In this document: positions 1 to 8,569 of the stretch, piece after piece
How positions within the stretch are numbered: position 1 is the stretch's first letter
Layout of the letters: each line of letters starts with the position of its first letter
Assembly (NCBI GenBank): GCA_016720595.1
Contig: JADKKI010000015.1
Span: 124,001-188,000 of the forward strand
Source: Myxococcales bacterium
GTDB taxonomy: Bacteria; Myxococcota_A; Polyangia; Haliangiales; Haliangiaceae
Direction: 5' to 3'
Length of the DNA stretch: 64,000 nucleotides
Position numbers and translations under genes: made by a program
Notes under the pieces: model-generated
What the model saw: the letters and a program-made list of their open reading frames with translations, nothing else
Database searches by the model: none
Told to the model about the DNA's origin: nothing

Positions 1-546
1 CTCAAGGAGGACGTGAAGCGGCTCAACCGCGAGCGCACGATCCTGCTCGAACGACTGCAGAACCCGCCGTCGGACGTCACCCAGCTCCGGCGCGAGCTCG
101 AGCAGAAGGATCAGCAGATCAAGCAGCTGGTCGAGCGGATCACGGTGCTCAATGCACCCGCGGTCAAGGTGCCGGTCAAGCAGCCGCCCTCGCAGTCGTT
201 CCGGGTGACGAGCGCGATCAACGAGGCCGAGCACGATCTCGATGGCTGCTTCGACGAGTGGAGCGAGCGGCGGGACGAGGCGGGCAACCTGCATCTCGAG
301 GCGAACTTGATGGTGCGGCTCACCGTCCAGCCCGATGGGGTGGCGCACTCGTCGGTGGCCACCGGCGAGCCGTCCCCCTCGCTCCGCTGGTGCGTGGAGC
401 AGGCGATCGGGCGGATCAAGTTCCCACCGGGCCCCGAGCAGCTCGAGCTCGAGGTCGGCGTGGGCTGGTCGCAGGGGATGATGAACCTGTCCCCGCGCGT
501 CGTGGGGCATCGGACCGTGTCGGGCACCACCATCGACCTCCATTGA
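1..546 (+). CDS. AgmX/PglI-like C-terminal domain protein, 5' end missing
   Basis: The reading frame is open from base 1, so the true start lies upstream; the first in-window start is a GTG at 13. The visible part opens with a charged heptad-like stretch (about residues 1-45, coiled-coil-like). After a short Pro-rich linker comes a compact domain with CFDEW, a beta-strand pattern (LMVRLTVQPDG) and a late Cys followed by IGRIKFP. This matches the general shape of AgmX/PglI and TonB C-terminal domains of myxobacteria (Cys, strand, PDG turn, Cys, FP). Those domains belong to gliding-motility and envelope proteins, but the role of this one cannot be told from the fragment. Confidence 0.6.
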   Translation, partial: LKEDVKRLNRERTILLERLQNPPSDVTQLRRELEQKDQQIKQLVERITVLNAPAVKVPVKQPPSQSFRVTSAINEAEHDLDGCFDEWSERRDEAGNLHLEANLMVRLTVQPDGVAHSSVATGEPSPSLRWCVEQAIGRIKFPPGPEQLELEVGVGWSQGMMNLSPRVVGHRTVSGTTIDLH

Positions 547-585
547 GGCCGACGTCCGAGGGTTTATGTTCTATCCTGATCGTGG

Positions 586-2058
586 ATGTTCGTCTCGCGC
601 GTGCCGCTCGCGGCGCTCCTGATCGCTTCGAGCGCGGCGGCGGCGCCAGGGCGCCGGGTCACCGTCGACGTGCCTCCGGTGGCCACGCCTGCGGGGCCGC
701 TCTCGCACACGATCGTGCTCGAGCGCTGCACGGGCAACTGCACCGTGACCAACGGTGGGACCAACGCGATCGGGATGATGTCCTCGATCCCGCAAGGAAC
801 CGGGCCGTTCACGATCCGCGAGTTCAAGGACAGCATGGGCCAGACCGGGGTCGCGGCCGATGCGGAGTGGAACGCGATCGTCACCTGCGTGCGCGAGGTC
901 TACTCGCCCTTCGACGTGACCGTGACCGACACGCGCCCGGTCGGTGGGACGACGTATCACCTGGCGATCGTCGCCGGCGTCCCGCAGGAGGCCGGCCTCC
1001 CGGCGGACATCCTCGGGATCGCACCGCTGGCGGGCGACTGCTCCGCACAGGACAACGTGATCTCGTTCTCGTTCGCGAACACGCACCCCACCACCAGCCG
1101 CGTGCTCAACATCTGCTGGACGGTCGCGCAGGAGAGCGCCCACGCGTTCGGCCTCGATCACGAGTTCATGTTCTTCGACGGGAAGTCGAGCTGTAGCGAT
1201 CCGATGACCTATCGGATGGACTGCGGCGGCCAGCGGTTCTTCCGCAACAAGGGCGCCCAGTGCGGGGAGTTCGCCGCCAAGCCGGCCTGCAAGTGCACGC
1301 CGAGCCAGAACTCGCACGCCAAGCTGCTCGAGGTGTTCGGCCCCGGCACGCCGATCACGCCGCCGCCCACGTCGGTGATCACGTTCCCACAGCCCGATGC
1401 GACCGCGCTCGGCGCCTCGGTCGGGGCCCGCGCCGGATCTCAGCGCGGGATCACCAAGGTCGAGCTGCTGATCAACGGCTTCGTGTGGGCCACCGTGCCC
1501 GGTGCCGCGATCGGGGGCAACGGTCAGCCCAACCCCGGCGACTACCAGATCAGCGTCCCGGCGAGCGTCCCGAAGAGCATCGTCGACCTCGTGGTGCGCG
1601 CCACCGATGATCTCGGAACGTCCACCGACTCGGCCCAGATCACGGTCACCAACGGGGCACCATGCACGGACGCCTCGGTTTGCGCGGAGTTCCAGAACTG
1701 CGAGAACGGCCGCTGCCTGTGGGACCCTCCGATCGGCGAGCTCGGTGACGAGTGCAAGTACACCGAGTTCTGCAAGAGCAATCTTTGCGTCGATACGTCG
1801 GCCGGGAAGCTGTGCTCGGAGCCGTGCGAGCCTGGCAGTGACTCATGTCCCATGGACCTCGCATGCGTGCAGGCCAGCCCGGGGGCCGGCGTGTGTCTAC
1901 CCAAGGGCGATGCGGGCTGCTGCGAGACCGGCACGGGAGGCGCGAGTCCGTGGATCCACGGTGGGTTCGCGGCGCTCGTGATCGGGCTCGTGGGGAGGCG
2001 TCGCAGATCGGGTTCGCGCATGGTTGGACGATGTCAGCGCTCCTCGCCCGGAGCGTGA
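586..2058 (+). CDS. Secreted metzincin-like protein with MYXO-CTERM tail, paralog 1
   Basis: 490 aa. An N-terminal signal peptide (hydrophobic run ending in SSAAAAPG) is followed by a metzincin-like core. The zinc helix reads QESAHAFGLDH (Gln182, Glu183, His186, Gly189, His192), so the usual first His is Gln. A Met-turn-like SDPMTY follows. Next comes an Ig-like beta region (about residues 255-350), a Cys-rich module and a C-terminus with CC, a hydrophobic helix and RRRR, as in MYXO-CTERM anchors. It is the first of three tandem paralogs. Family knowledge predicts export and C-terminal processing. Whether it is an active protease is doubtful because a zinc ligand is replaced. Confidence 0.7.
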   Translation: MFVSRVPLAALLIASSAAAAPGRRVTVDVPPVATPAGPLSHTIVLERCTGNCTVTNGGTNAIGMMSSIPQGTGPFTIREFKDSMGQTGVAADAEWNAIVTCVREVYSPFDVTVTDTRPVGGTTYHLAIVAGVPQEAGLPADILGIAPLAGDCSAQDNVISFSFANTHPTTSRVLNICWTVAQESAHAFGLDHEFMFFDGKSSCSDPMTYRMDCGGQRFFRNKGAQCGEFAAKPACKCTPSQNSHAKLLEVFGPGTPITPPPTSVITFPQPDATALGASVGARAGSQRGITKVELLINGFVWATVPGAAIGGNGQPNPGDYQISVPASVPKSIVDLVVRATDDLGTSTDSAQITVTNGAPCTDASVCAEFQNCENGRCLWDPPIGELGDECKYTEFCKSNLCVDTSAGKLCSEPCEPGSDSCPMDLACVQASPGAGVCLPKGDAGCCETGTGGASPWIHGGFAALVIGLVGRRRRSGSRMVGRCQRSSPGA

Positions 2059-2103
2059 CGAATCCTGCTGACGGCCGCGCGCGTCCTGTAGTAATCCCGC
2101 CTC

Positions 2104-3582
2104 ATGAATCGCTGGCTTACGCTTGCTGTCGCGGCCTGTACGGTCATGGGTGTTCGGACGGCTTCGGCCGACAAGAGCCAGGTCAAGCTGATGACCCACA
2201 TGCTGCCGTACGAGCTGCCGCCGCTCGCGGCGGGTGCGCTCGCCGGCGGGACGATCTACCTGAACCGCTGCGTCGGCGGCTGCACCGTCCGCCCTGGCAT
2301 GGACAACGCCGCAACGGACACGTCCTCGATCGTCAACGCGCAGAAGACCCTCCCCGAGTACACGGGCTTCACCACCGGCGAGTGGGAGAACGTCGTCCAG
2401 TGCGTGAAGGAGGTCTACTCGCCCTTCAACGTCAAGGTCGTCGATGTGCGGCCGGCCGCGGGCATCATCCACGAGGAGATCATGGTCGGCGGCAGCCCTG
2501 ATGACCTCGGCCTCCCGGCCGGCGTCGGCGGGATCGCCAGCATCGCCCCGGGCTGTTCGCCGAACGCGCAGGGCGTGTCGTTCGCGTTCACCTCGTCGAT
2601 CAACGTGTTCGCGGCCGAGGCCGGCGGCAGCCGCGTCAACGGCCTGTGCTGGATCATCGCGCAGGAGACCGCCCACAACTTCGGTCTCGATCACGAGTAC
2701 GAGTTCGTCGAGGACGGCCGCTCGGCGTGCAACGATCCGATGACCTATCGCGCCGATTGCGGTGGCCAGAAGTTCTATCGCAACAAGATCGCCAAGGTCG
2801 GCTCCACCGCGATCTGCGGCACCGACGGCAACCCTGCGAACGCGTGCTTCTGCGGCGGCAACCAGAACTCGCACGGCAAGCTGCTCGACGTGTTCGGCGC
2901 CGGTACCTCGCTGATCCCCGCGCCCACGGTCTCCGTGGCGTTCCCCGCGGCGGGCGCCGCGCTCGGCGCCACCGTGCAGGCGATGTCGGGCTCCAAGCGC
3001 GGCGTCGAGAGGCTGGAGCTGTATCTGAACGGCTGGAAGTGGGCCACCTCCAAGGGCGCCGTGTTCGGCGCGCAGGGCCAGCCCAACCCGTCGCTCTCTC
3101 AGTTCGCGGTGCCCTCGGAGCTCCCGAACAGCACGTACGACATCGTCATCAAGGCCTACGATGACCTCGGCGTTGTCGGCACCTCGCCGATGGTGACGGT
3201 GAACAAGGGCGGGGCGTGCGCGAGCGCGGACACCTGCCTCGCGGGGCAGAAGTGCGAGAACGGTCGCTGCTTCTGGGATCCGGCGGTCGGCGAGATCGGC
3301 GACGCCTGCACCTACGGCCAGTACTGCCTCAGCGGCATCTGCCAGGGCTCGGCCACCGAGAAGATCTGCACGCAGGACTGCATCCCGGGCGGCACCGACG
3401 CCTGCCCCGCGGACATGAACCTGACCTGCACCGAGACCACGCCGGGCAAGGGCGTGTGCTTCTTCAAGCCGGACGACAGCGGCTGCTGCAGCGTGGGCGA
3501 GCGCTCCAACGCCTGGCTGCCGGGTGCGTTCGGCACGGCGCTGTTCGGGCTGTTCGTGCTCCGCCGCCGCCGGCGCGCGTGA
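2104..3582 (+). CDS. Secreted metzincin-like protein with MYXO-CTERM tail, paralog 2
   Basis: 492 aa. Same architecture as its neighbours: signal peptide ending near TASADK, then a catalytic-like helix QETAHNFGLDH (Gln187, Glu188, His191, His197). A NDPMTY Met-turn, an Ig-like region and a Cys-rich module follow, ending in GCC, a hydrophobic helix and RRRRR. The gene starts 45 bp after paralog 1 and could be co-transcribed. The Gln for His change is shared, so it is a family trait and not a chance mutation in one copy. Confidence 0.72.
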   Translation: MNRWLTLAVAACTVMGVRTASADKSQVKLMTHMLPYELPPLAAGALAGGTIYLNRCVGGCTVRPGMDNAATDTSSIVNAQKTLPEYTGFTTGEWENVVQCVKEVYSPFNVKVVDVRPAAGIIHEEIMVGGSPDDLGLPAGVGGIASIAPGCSPNAQGVSFAFTSSINVFAAEAGGSRVNGLCWIIAQETAHNFGLDHEYEFVEDGRSACNDPMTYRADCGGQKFYRNKIAKVGSTAICGTDGNPANACFCGGNQNSHGKLLDVFGAGTSLIPAPTVSVAFPAAGAALGATVQAMSGSKRGVERLELYLNGWKWATSKGAVFGAQGQPNPSLSQFAVPSELPNSTYDIVIKAYDDLGVVGTSPMVTVNKGGACASADTCLAGQKCENGRCFWDPAVGEIGDACTYGQYCLSGICQGSATEKICTQDCIPGGTDACPADMNLTCTETTPGKGVCFFKPDDSGCCSVGERSNAWLPGAFGTALFGLFVLRRRRRA

Positions 3583-3669
3583 TCTTGCGGCTCACTATCT
3601 TTCTGCCTGTCGTTCCGCGCACGGGACGCTAGCCTTCGCCATGTTCGCGCTTCGCAAAAGGAGGCTCTC

Positions 3670-5163
3670 GTGATCGCCCGTCTCGCAACGTTGACCGTCC
3701 TCGCGCTCACGACCAACGCCTTCGCCGACGTCGCCGGCCGCCTCGAGCCCGGCCAGGGCGAGCGCGTGTTCCTGCCGCCGAGCGAGGATCCGGGGCTGGG
3801 TGAAGGCGTGTCCCACGCGGGCACGGTCTCCAAGATCATCTACCTCGAGCGCTGCAAGGGGGGGTGCCTGATCACCAAGGGCGGCCTCGACGACGCGCTC
3901 ACGCTGCACTCGACGATCCCCAAGGGCAACGCGACCGAGTTCACGCTGGCCGAGTTCGAAAACTCCGCGGGCCAGACCGGCGCCGCCGCAGATGCGGAGT
4001 GGGCCGAGGTCGTCAAGTGCGTGCGCGAGGTGTACTCGCCGTTCGCCGCGGTGATCACCGACGTCAAGCCGGTCGGCACCAGCTACCACGTCAACGTCGT
4101 CGCGGGCGTCGCGCCGGATCTCGGGCTGTCGTCGAGCATCCTCGGGATCTCGCCAGGCGTGTCGTGCGCGCCGGTCGACAACCGGATCACGTACACGTTC
4201 GCGAACGCGCAGGGCGGCACGGGCCGCAACCGCGTCAACCACCTGTGCTGGACGATCGCGCAGGAGACGGCGCACACGTACAGCCTCGATCACTCGTACG
4301 CGTTCTCCGATCAGTCTTCGGCCTGCAATGATCCGATGACCTACCGCAGCGATTGCGGCGGGCAGAAGTTCTTCCGCAACGACGGCGCCACCTGCGGCGA
4401 GTACCAACCCAGGCCGTGCGATTGCGGCGCGAGCCAGAACGCCCACCTCACGCTGCTCGCCACGTTCGGCCCCGGGACGCCGCTGACCGCGCCACCGACG
4501 CTGAGCGTGACGCAGCCGGCCCCGAACGCGCAGATCGCTGCGAGCACCGCGGTGATCGCCACGGCGTACTCGCAGCGCGGCGTGAAGACCCTCGAGCTAT
4601 GGCTCAACGGCTACAAGTGGGGCACCGCGAAGGGCGCCGGCTTCGGTGCTGATGGCCAGCCCGAGAGCTCGTACTCGATCCCGATCCCCGCCGCCGTACC
4701 CGATGGCGTGATCGACATCGTGGTCAAGGCGAAGGACGACATCGATGCCACCACCACGTCGCCGACATTGACCGTCACCAAGGGCGCCCCGTGCGTCACC
4801 GAGGCGAGCTGCGCCGCCGGTCAGCAGTGCGCGAACGGTCGCTGCTTCTGGGATGCGCCGGTTGGCGTACTCGGCGACGAGTGCACGTACGCGCAGTACT
4901 GTCTCTCGGGCGTCTGTCAGGGCACGGCCGACAAGCAGATCTGCACCGAGCAGTGCATCGTCGGCGTGGCCGATAGCTGCTCCGATCCCGCCGCCTACGA
5001 GTGCCTCGAGACCAGCCCCGGCAAGGGCGTGTGCTGGCCCAAGGGCGAGGACACCGGCAACTGCCTCGGCTGTGCGACCTCCGGGCCCGGGGGGGCGGCC
5101 GCCGCCCCGTTCGCCTTCTTCGCGTTCGGCCTCGCGTTCGTGCTCCGCCGCCGCCGCCGCTGA
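3670..5163 (+). CDS. Secreted metzincin-like protein with MYXO-CTERM tail, paralog 3
   Basis: 497 aa. The GTG start at 3670 is chosen because AAAAGGAGG lies about 5 bases upstream. Signal peptide, then helix QETAHTYSLDH (Gln198, Glu199, His202, His208). Both the first His (Gln) and the conserved Gly (Ser) are changed, making it the most divergent of the three. NDPMTY, an Ig-like region and a Cys-rich module follow; the tail has NCLGC, a hydrophobic helix and RRRRR. It is likely exported and C-terminally anchored or processed. Substrate unknown. Confidence 0.72.
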   Translation: MIARLATLTVLALTTNAFADVAGRLEPGQGERVFLPPSEDPGLGEGVSHAGTVSKIIYLERCKGGCLITKGGLDDALTLHSTIPKGNATEFTLAEFENSAGQTGAAADAEWAEVVKCVREVYSPFAAVITDVKPVGTSYHVNVVAGVAPDLGLSSSILGISPGVSCAPVDNRITYTFANAQGGTGRNRVNHLCWTIAQETAHTYSLDHSYAFSDQSSACNDPMTYRSDCGGQKFFRNDGATCGEYQPRPCDCGASQNAHLTLLATFGPGTPLTAPPTLSVTQPAPNAQIAASTAVIATAYSQRGVKTLELWLNGYKWGTAKGAGFGADGQPESSYSIPIPAAVPDGVIDIVVKAKDDIDATTTSPTLTVTKGAPCVTEASCAAGQQCANGRCFWDAPVGVLGDECTYAQYCLSGVCQGTADKQICTEQCIVGVADSCSDPAAYECLETSPGKGVCWPKGEDTGNCLGCATSGPGGAAAAPFAFFAFGLAFVLRRRRR

Positions 5164-5177
5164 TAAGCTAGGAGGGC

Positions 5178-5549
5178 ATGCGCAGCCTCCCTTCTGTGGT
5201 GACCTCGTCCGTGATTGCGTTCGTGCTCGCGACCTCCGGCCTGGCCCCACGGGTGGCCGCGGCCGACACGGGAGCGCCCACGGGCGTCTCGCAGCTGATG
5301 ATCCTCGAGCCGGGGGACGCCAGCTACAAGCTGTTCCACGGCGCGGTGTGGCTCGATGCCGACAAGGCGACCACCAACTATCGGTGGGGTGGGCTGCAGT
5401 GCAAGGGCCGCGAGCTCTCCGACACCAGCATCCAGCTGCTGTTCGCCGCGTTCCGCTCCGAGTACCAGGTGGCGGTCGAGTACGTGGTCAGCGAGTACAA
5501 GGGCAAGCAGTTCCGCTGCCTGACGGGCTTCACGATCACGAAGAGTTAG
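5178..5549 (+). CDS. Small secreted protein of unknown function
   Basis: 123 aa. It begins 15 bp after paralog 3, with AGGAGGG just before the ATG, so it is probably read together with the metzincin-like cluster. A signal peptide (about residues 1-29, ending RVAAADT) precedes a roughly 90-residue beta-rich domain with two cysteines (LQCKG and FRCLTG). I do not recognise the family. It could be a small accessory or inhibitor of the upstream proteins, but only position supports that. Confidence 0.6.
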   Translation: MRSLPSVVTSSVIAFVLATSGLAPRVAAADTGAPTGVSQLMILEPGDASYKLFHGAVWLDADKATTNYRWGGLQCKGRELSDTSIQLLFAAFRSEYQVAVEYVVSEYKGKQFRCLTGFTITKS

Positions 5550-5660
5550 CCGCGGTTGCGGGGCCTCGCACGACGCCTGTCGAGCGTCGTCGATTCGTTG
5601 TCGATTCGGGCCCGCGCCGTTCGACCCATGGGTGAACGTCCCCTTCTAGGAGCACACGCG

Positions 5661-6014
5661 ATGCAATACCTCTGCTTGATCTATGACGCCGAGCGAGCCT
5701 GGACCGACATGCCCGAGGCCGCGCGCACGAAGATGTTCGGCGAGTACGGCGCCTTCACGCAGGACATCAAGAGCTCGGGTCACTTCCGGGCCGGTGAGGC
5801 TCTGCAGCCGACCAGCATGGCGACCACCGTGCGCGTTCGCGATGGGAAGACCACGACGACGGATGGGCCGTTCGCCGAGACCCGCGAGCAGCTCGGCGGG
5901 TTCTATCTGATCGAGGCCAAGGATCTCGACGAGGCGACCGCGATCGCGGCGCGGATCCCCAGCGCGCGGATCGGATCGATCGAGGTCCGTCCGATCATGA
6001 ACCACACGCCGTGA
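5661..6014 (+). CDS. YCII/DGPF-domain protein
   Basis: 117 aa. The ATG at 5661 follows TAGGAGC; the frame is open further upstream but that part does not look coding. It contains MQYLCLIYD at the N-terminus and TTTDGPFAETREQLGGFYLI, the hallmark of DGPF (YCII-related) proteins, which have a ferredoxin-like fold. It sits 18 bp before an ECF sigma factor of the group known to be genetically linked to DGPF proteins. It is probably the regulatory partner or a target of that sigma factor. Confidence 0.85.
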   Translation: MQYLCLIYDAERAWTDMPEAARTKMFGEYGAFTQDIKSSGHFRAGEALQPTSMATTVRVRDGKTTTTDGPFAETREQLGGFYLIEAKDLDEATAIAARIPSARIGSIEVRPIMNHTP

Positions 6015-6032
6015 CAGCGTAAGCTCGGCGCG

Positions 6033-7265
6033 ATGCCGAGCACGCAGGAGGCGATCGCGGCCGTGTTTCGCGCCGAGCGCGCACGCGTGCTCGCGACCAC
6101 GATCCGCGTGACCAACGGCGACTTCGAGCTCGCCGAGGAGGCGGTGCAGGATGCGTTCACGGCGGCGCTCGAGGCGTGGCAGGGCGGGATCCCCGTGGAG
6201 CCGCGCGGCTGGCTCGTGCTCGCCGCGCGCAACAAGGCGGTCGACACGATCCGGCGCCGGATCAAGCTCCGGGAGATCGTCGCCGCCGAGCCTCCGACCG
6301 AGGCCACGGTGAGCGCCGAGCTCGTCGCGGTCCCCGACGATCGGCTGCGGCTGATCTTCACGTGCTGTCACCCGGCACTGGCGCCCGAGGCGCAGATCGC
6401 GCTGACCTTGCGGACGCTCGGCGGGCTGACCACCGAGGAGATCGCGCGTGCGTTCCTCGCGGCACCGGCCACGATGGCGCAGCGCCTGGTGCGCGCGAAG
6501 ACCAAGATCCGCGATGCGCGGATCCCGTACGAGGTCCCGGAGGCGTCGCAGCTCCCCGAGCGTACCGAGGCGGTGATGACCGTGATCTACCTCGTGTTCA
6601 ACGAGGGCTACGCGGCCACGGCGGGGGAGGACTGGATCCGTCGCGACCTGTGCCAGGAGGCGATCCGCCTCGCGCGGCTGCTCGTGGAGCTGCTCACCCC
6701 GGGGCTCGTGCCCCTCGCGGCCGAGGCGCAGGGCCTGCTCGCGCTGATGCTGCTCCACGATTCACGCCGCGATGCGCGCACCGATACCGCGGGCGATCTC
6801 GTGCTGCTCGAGGATCAGGATCGCGCTCGCTGGGATCGCGCCCAGATCGACGAGGCGCTGGCGCTGGTGCCTGTGGCGCTCCGGGGTGGTCCGGGCCGCT
6901 ACGCACTGCAGGCCGCGATCGGGGCGCTCCACGCGAGCGCCGCGCGCGCGGCGGACACCGACTGGCCGCAGATCGCCGCCCTGTTCGAGGAGCTCGCGCG
7001 CCGGCAGCCGACGCCGGTCGTCGCGCTGAACCACGCGGTCGCGATCGCGATGGCGCGCGGCCCCGCCGAGGGCCTGCCACGGATCGAGGCGCTACGCGGC
7101 GAGCTCGCCGAGTATCACTTGTGGCACGCCGCGCGCGCGGATCTGCTGCGCCGCCTCGGACGCACGGCCGAGGCCGGCGCGGCGTATCGCGAGGCCCTGG
7201 TCCACGTCGGCTCCGAGCCCGAGCGCAGGTTCCTCGAGCGCCGGATCGCCGAGCTCTCGGCCTGA
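6033..7265 (+). CDS. ECF42-type RNA polymerase sigma factor with C-terminal extension
   Basis: 410 aa, much longer than a plain ECF sigma factor (about 180 aa). Region 2 covers about residues 1-75 ([30 protein letters not shown]). Region 4 covers about 105-165 ([32 protein letters not shown]). About 220 helical residues follow, with VFNEGYAAT and repeated helices ending [14 protein letters not shown]. This is the layout of the ECF42 group, whose long C-terminal domain takes the place of an anti-sigma factor. The upstream DGPF gene fits the known ECF42 context. The stop codon overlaps the first copy of a short intergenic repeat. Confidence 0.88.
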   Translation: MPSTQEAIAAVFRAERARVLATTIRVTNGDFELAEEAVQDAFTAALEAWQGGIPVEPRGWLVLAARNKAVDTIRRRIKLREIVAAEPPTEATVSAELVAVPDDRLRLIFTCCHPALAPEAQIALTLRTLGGLTTEEIARAFLAAPATMAQRLVRAKTKIRDARIPYEVPEASQLPERTEAVMTVIYLVFNEGYAATAGEDWIRRDLCQEAIRLARLLVELLTPGLVPLAAEAQGLLALMLLHDSRRDARTDTAGDLVLLEDQDRARWDRAQIDEALALVPVALRGGPGRYALQAAIGALHASAARAADTDWPQIAALFEELARRQPTPVVALNHAVAIAMARGPAEGLPRIEALRGELAEYHLWHAARADLLRRLGRTAEAGAAYREALVHVGSEPERRFLERRIAELSA

Positions 7266-7334
7266 ACCGCCAAGACGTTCGGGGCCCGGATTCTTGAACC
7301 GCCAAACGTCGCGCCCCTGAGTTTAAACCGCCAA
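7263..7334. repeat. Three spaced copies of [T]AACCGCCAA
   Basis: TGAACCGCCAA occurs at 7263-7273 and 7295-7305, and TAAACCGCCAA at 7324-7334. The last runs into CCGCCAAGGACGCC. The first copy includes the stop codon of the sigma factor. Spacing is about 30 bp. It resembles short intergenic repeat families of high-GC genomes; no function is evident. Confidence 0.5.
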
Positions 7335-7410
7335 GCCCGCCAAGGACGCCAGGTCGGAGAGTTTTCTTGCCCGTCGCGAGCCCCGCCCAAGGACGCGAGC
7401 CCTCCCCGCG

Positions 7411-7552
7411 TGGCCGAGCCGTTGCTTCGGCCGAGCCGCTGCTTCATGGCCAGCGCTGTTCATGCCACGCAGGGCCGAGCCGCATCGCCCGGCCTGTTCG
7501 CGGCCGAGCCGCTCGTTCGTGGCCGAGCCGCTACTTCGTGGCCGAGCCGCTG
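7411..7552. repeat. Imperfect GCCGAGCCGCT repeats at the 3' end of a lipoprotein gene
   Basis: About six copies of (G)GCCGAGCCG(C/T)T, most followed by a (T)NCTTCG-like spacer, run from the intergenic space to just past the stop codon of the minus-strand lipoprotein at 7531. They look like a degenerate minisatellite and may have moved the stop codon. Confidence 0.5.
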
Positions 7553-8259
7553 TCGCTGCCGGCGGGCGCGGCCGGGGCCGGGGCGTTCTTGCCCACGGCG
7601 ATCGTCGCGGGGCCGATCGTGTCGCGCGCGGTGATCGCGCACTTCCGGGTGATCTCGGCGTCGGTCTGGCTGGCGCCGCCCTTCACCTGGAGGATGCACT
7701 TCGTATCGGCGTCGAAGAACCGGTACACGTAGACATCGAACGCGCCGACCGCCACGGTCTGGCGGCACGCGTAGCTGCCCATCGAGTCGTCGTCGGTCTC
7801 CTTGCGGGTCGCGCACTTCTTGCGGAACCGATCGGGGTCCTCGATCGTCCAGCAGTACGCGGTGACGTTGCAGATCTCGTCGCCGGGGATCACGCCGAGC
7901 CGGCCTTCCTTCTTGAGCTTGGCCTGCTGCTCGGCATCGGTGAGCTTCTTGCCGCCGCGGATCAGCGAGCACGACGCCGCCGCCTCGGGCTCGTTCTTGC
8001 CCATGTCCCGGACCGTCATCGGCTCGACCTCGCCGATCGCGGTCTGGTACGCGGGGAGATCGAGCAGCTGCTCGCACGGGATGTGGGTCTCGCCGGGGAC
8101 GGGCGGGGCCATCTTCTTGGCGGGCTCGCCCCGCGCCTCTCTGGCCTTCTGCTCGGCCTCGGCGGCCTTCCGCGCCTCCTCGGCACCGGCGTTCTCGCCC
8201 TTCGAGCAGGCGGCAAGCAGGGTTACGGCAGAAGCGACGATCGCAATGGCAGCTCGCAT
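7531..8259 (-). CDS. Lipoprotein of unknown function
   Basis: 242 aa. The ATG at 8259 is preferred over the open frame upstream because it gives a lipoprotein signal peptide with lipobox LLAAC (Cys about residue 18). A charged Ala/Glu/Lys segment (about 20-50) follows. After it comes a globular region with several cysteines (IPCEQ, SCSLI, EICNVTAYCW, KKCATRK, YACRQ, KCILQ). The C-terminus is Pro/Ala/Ser-rich. Probably an outer-membrane or periplasmic lipoprotein. Family not recognised. Confidence 0.65.
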   Translation of the reverse strand: MRAAIAIVASAVTLLAACSKGENAGAEEARKAAEAEQKAREARGEPAKKMAPPVPGETHIPCEQLLDLPAYQTAIGEVEPMTVRDMGKNEPEAAASCSLIRGGKKLTDAEQQAKLKKEGRLGVIPGDEICNVTAYCWTIEDPDRFRKKCATRKETDDDSMGSYACRQTVAVGAFDVYVYRFFDADTKCILQVKGGASQTDAEITRKCAITARDTIGPATIAVGKNAPAPAAPAGSDSGSATK

Positions 8260-8466
8260 GATCGCCACGAAACCTAACACGAGCCTGGCCGATAGGCCCC
8301 GGATGCGACCGCACCACACCAAGAACAAGGGCGACCTCGGCATCCTGTATGCCCAGCTGGACCTGGCGAAGATCAGCGTGCGTGGAGTTCCAGCAGGTTC
8401 GTCGACGGGACTTGAGGAACCGCGAGAGGTGCGGCAGAGTGCCCGCTCCGACGGAGCGTCCGTCTT

Positions 8467-8541
8467 GCGCCCATAGTTCAGTTGGATCAGAACACCAACC
8501 TTCTAAGTTGGGAGCCGCAGGTTCGAGTCCTGCTGGGCGCA
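8467..8541 (+). tRNA. tRNA-Arg (anticodon TCT)
   Basis: A full cloverleaf can be folded. The acceptor stem is GCGCCCA (8467-8473) with TGGGCGC (8534-8540) and discriminator A. The D arm is GTTC/GAAC, the anticodon stem CCAAC/GTTGG with loop CTTCTAA (anticodon TCT), and the T arm GCAGG-TTCGAGT-CCTGC. CCA is not encoded. It reads the rare AGA codon. It stands alone, 28 bp before the YihY gene. Confidence 0.95.
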
Positions 8542-8569
8542 CGTAGCTGGCACGACGGCTGCTGATGCA

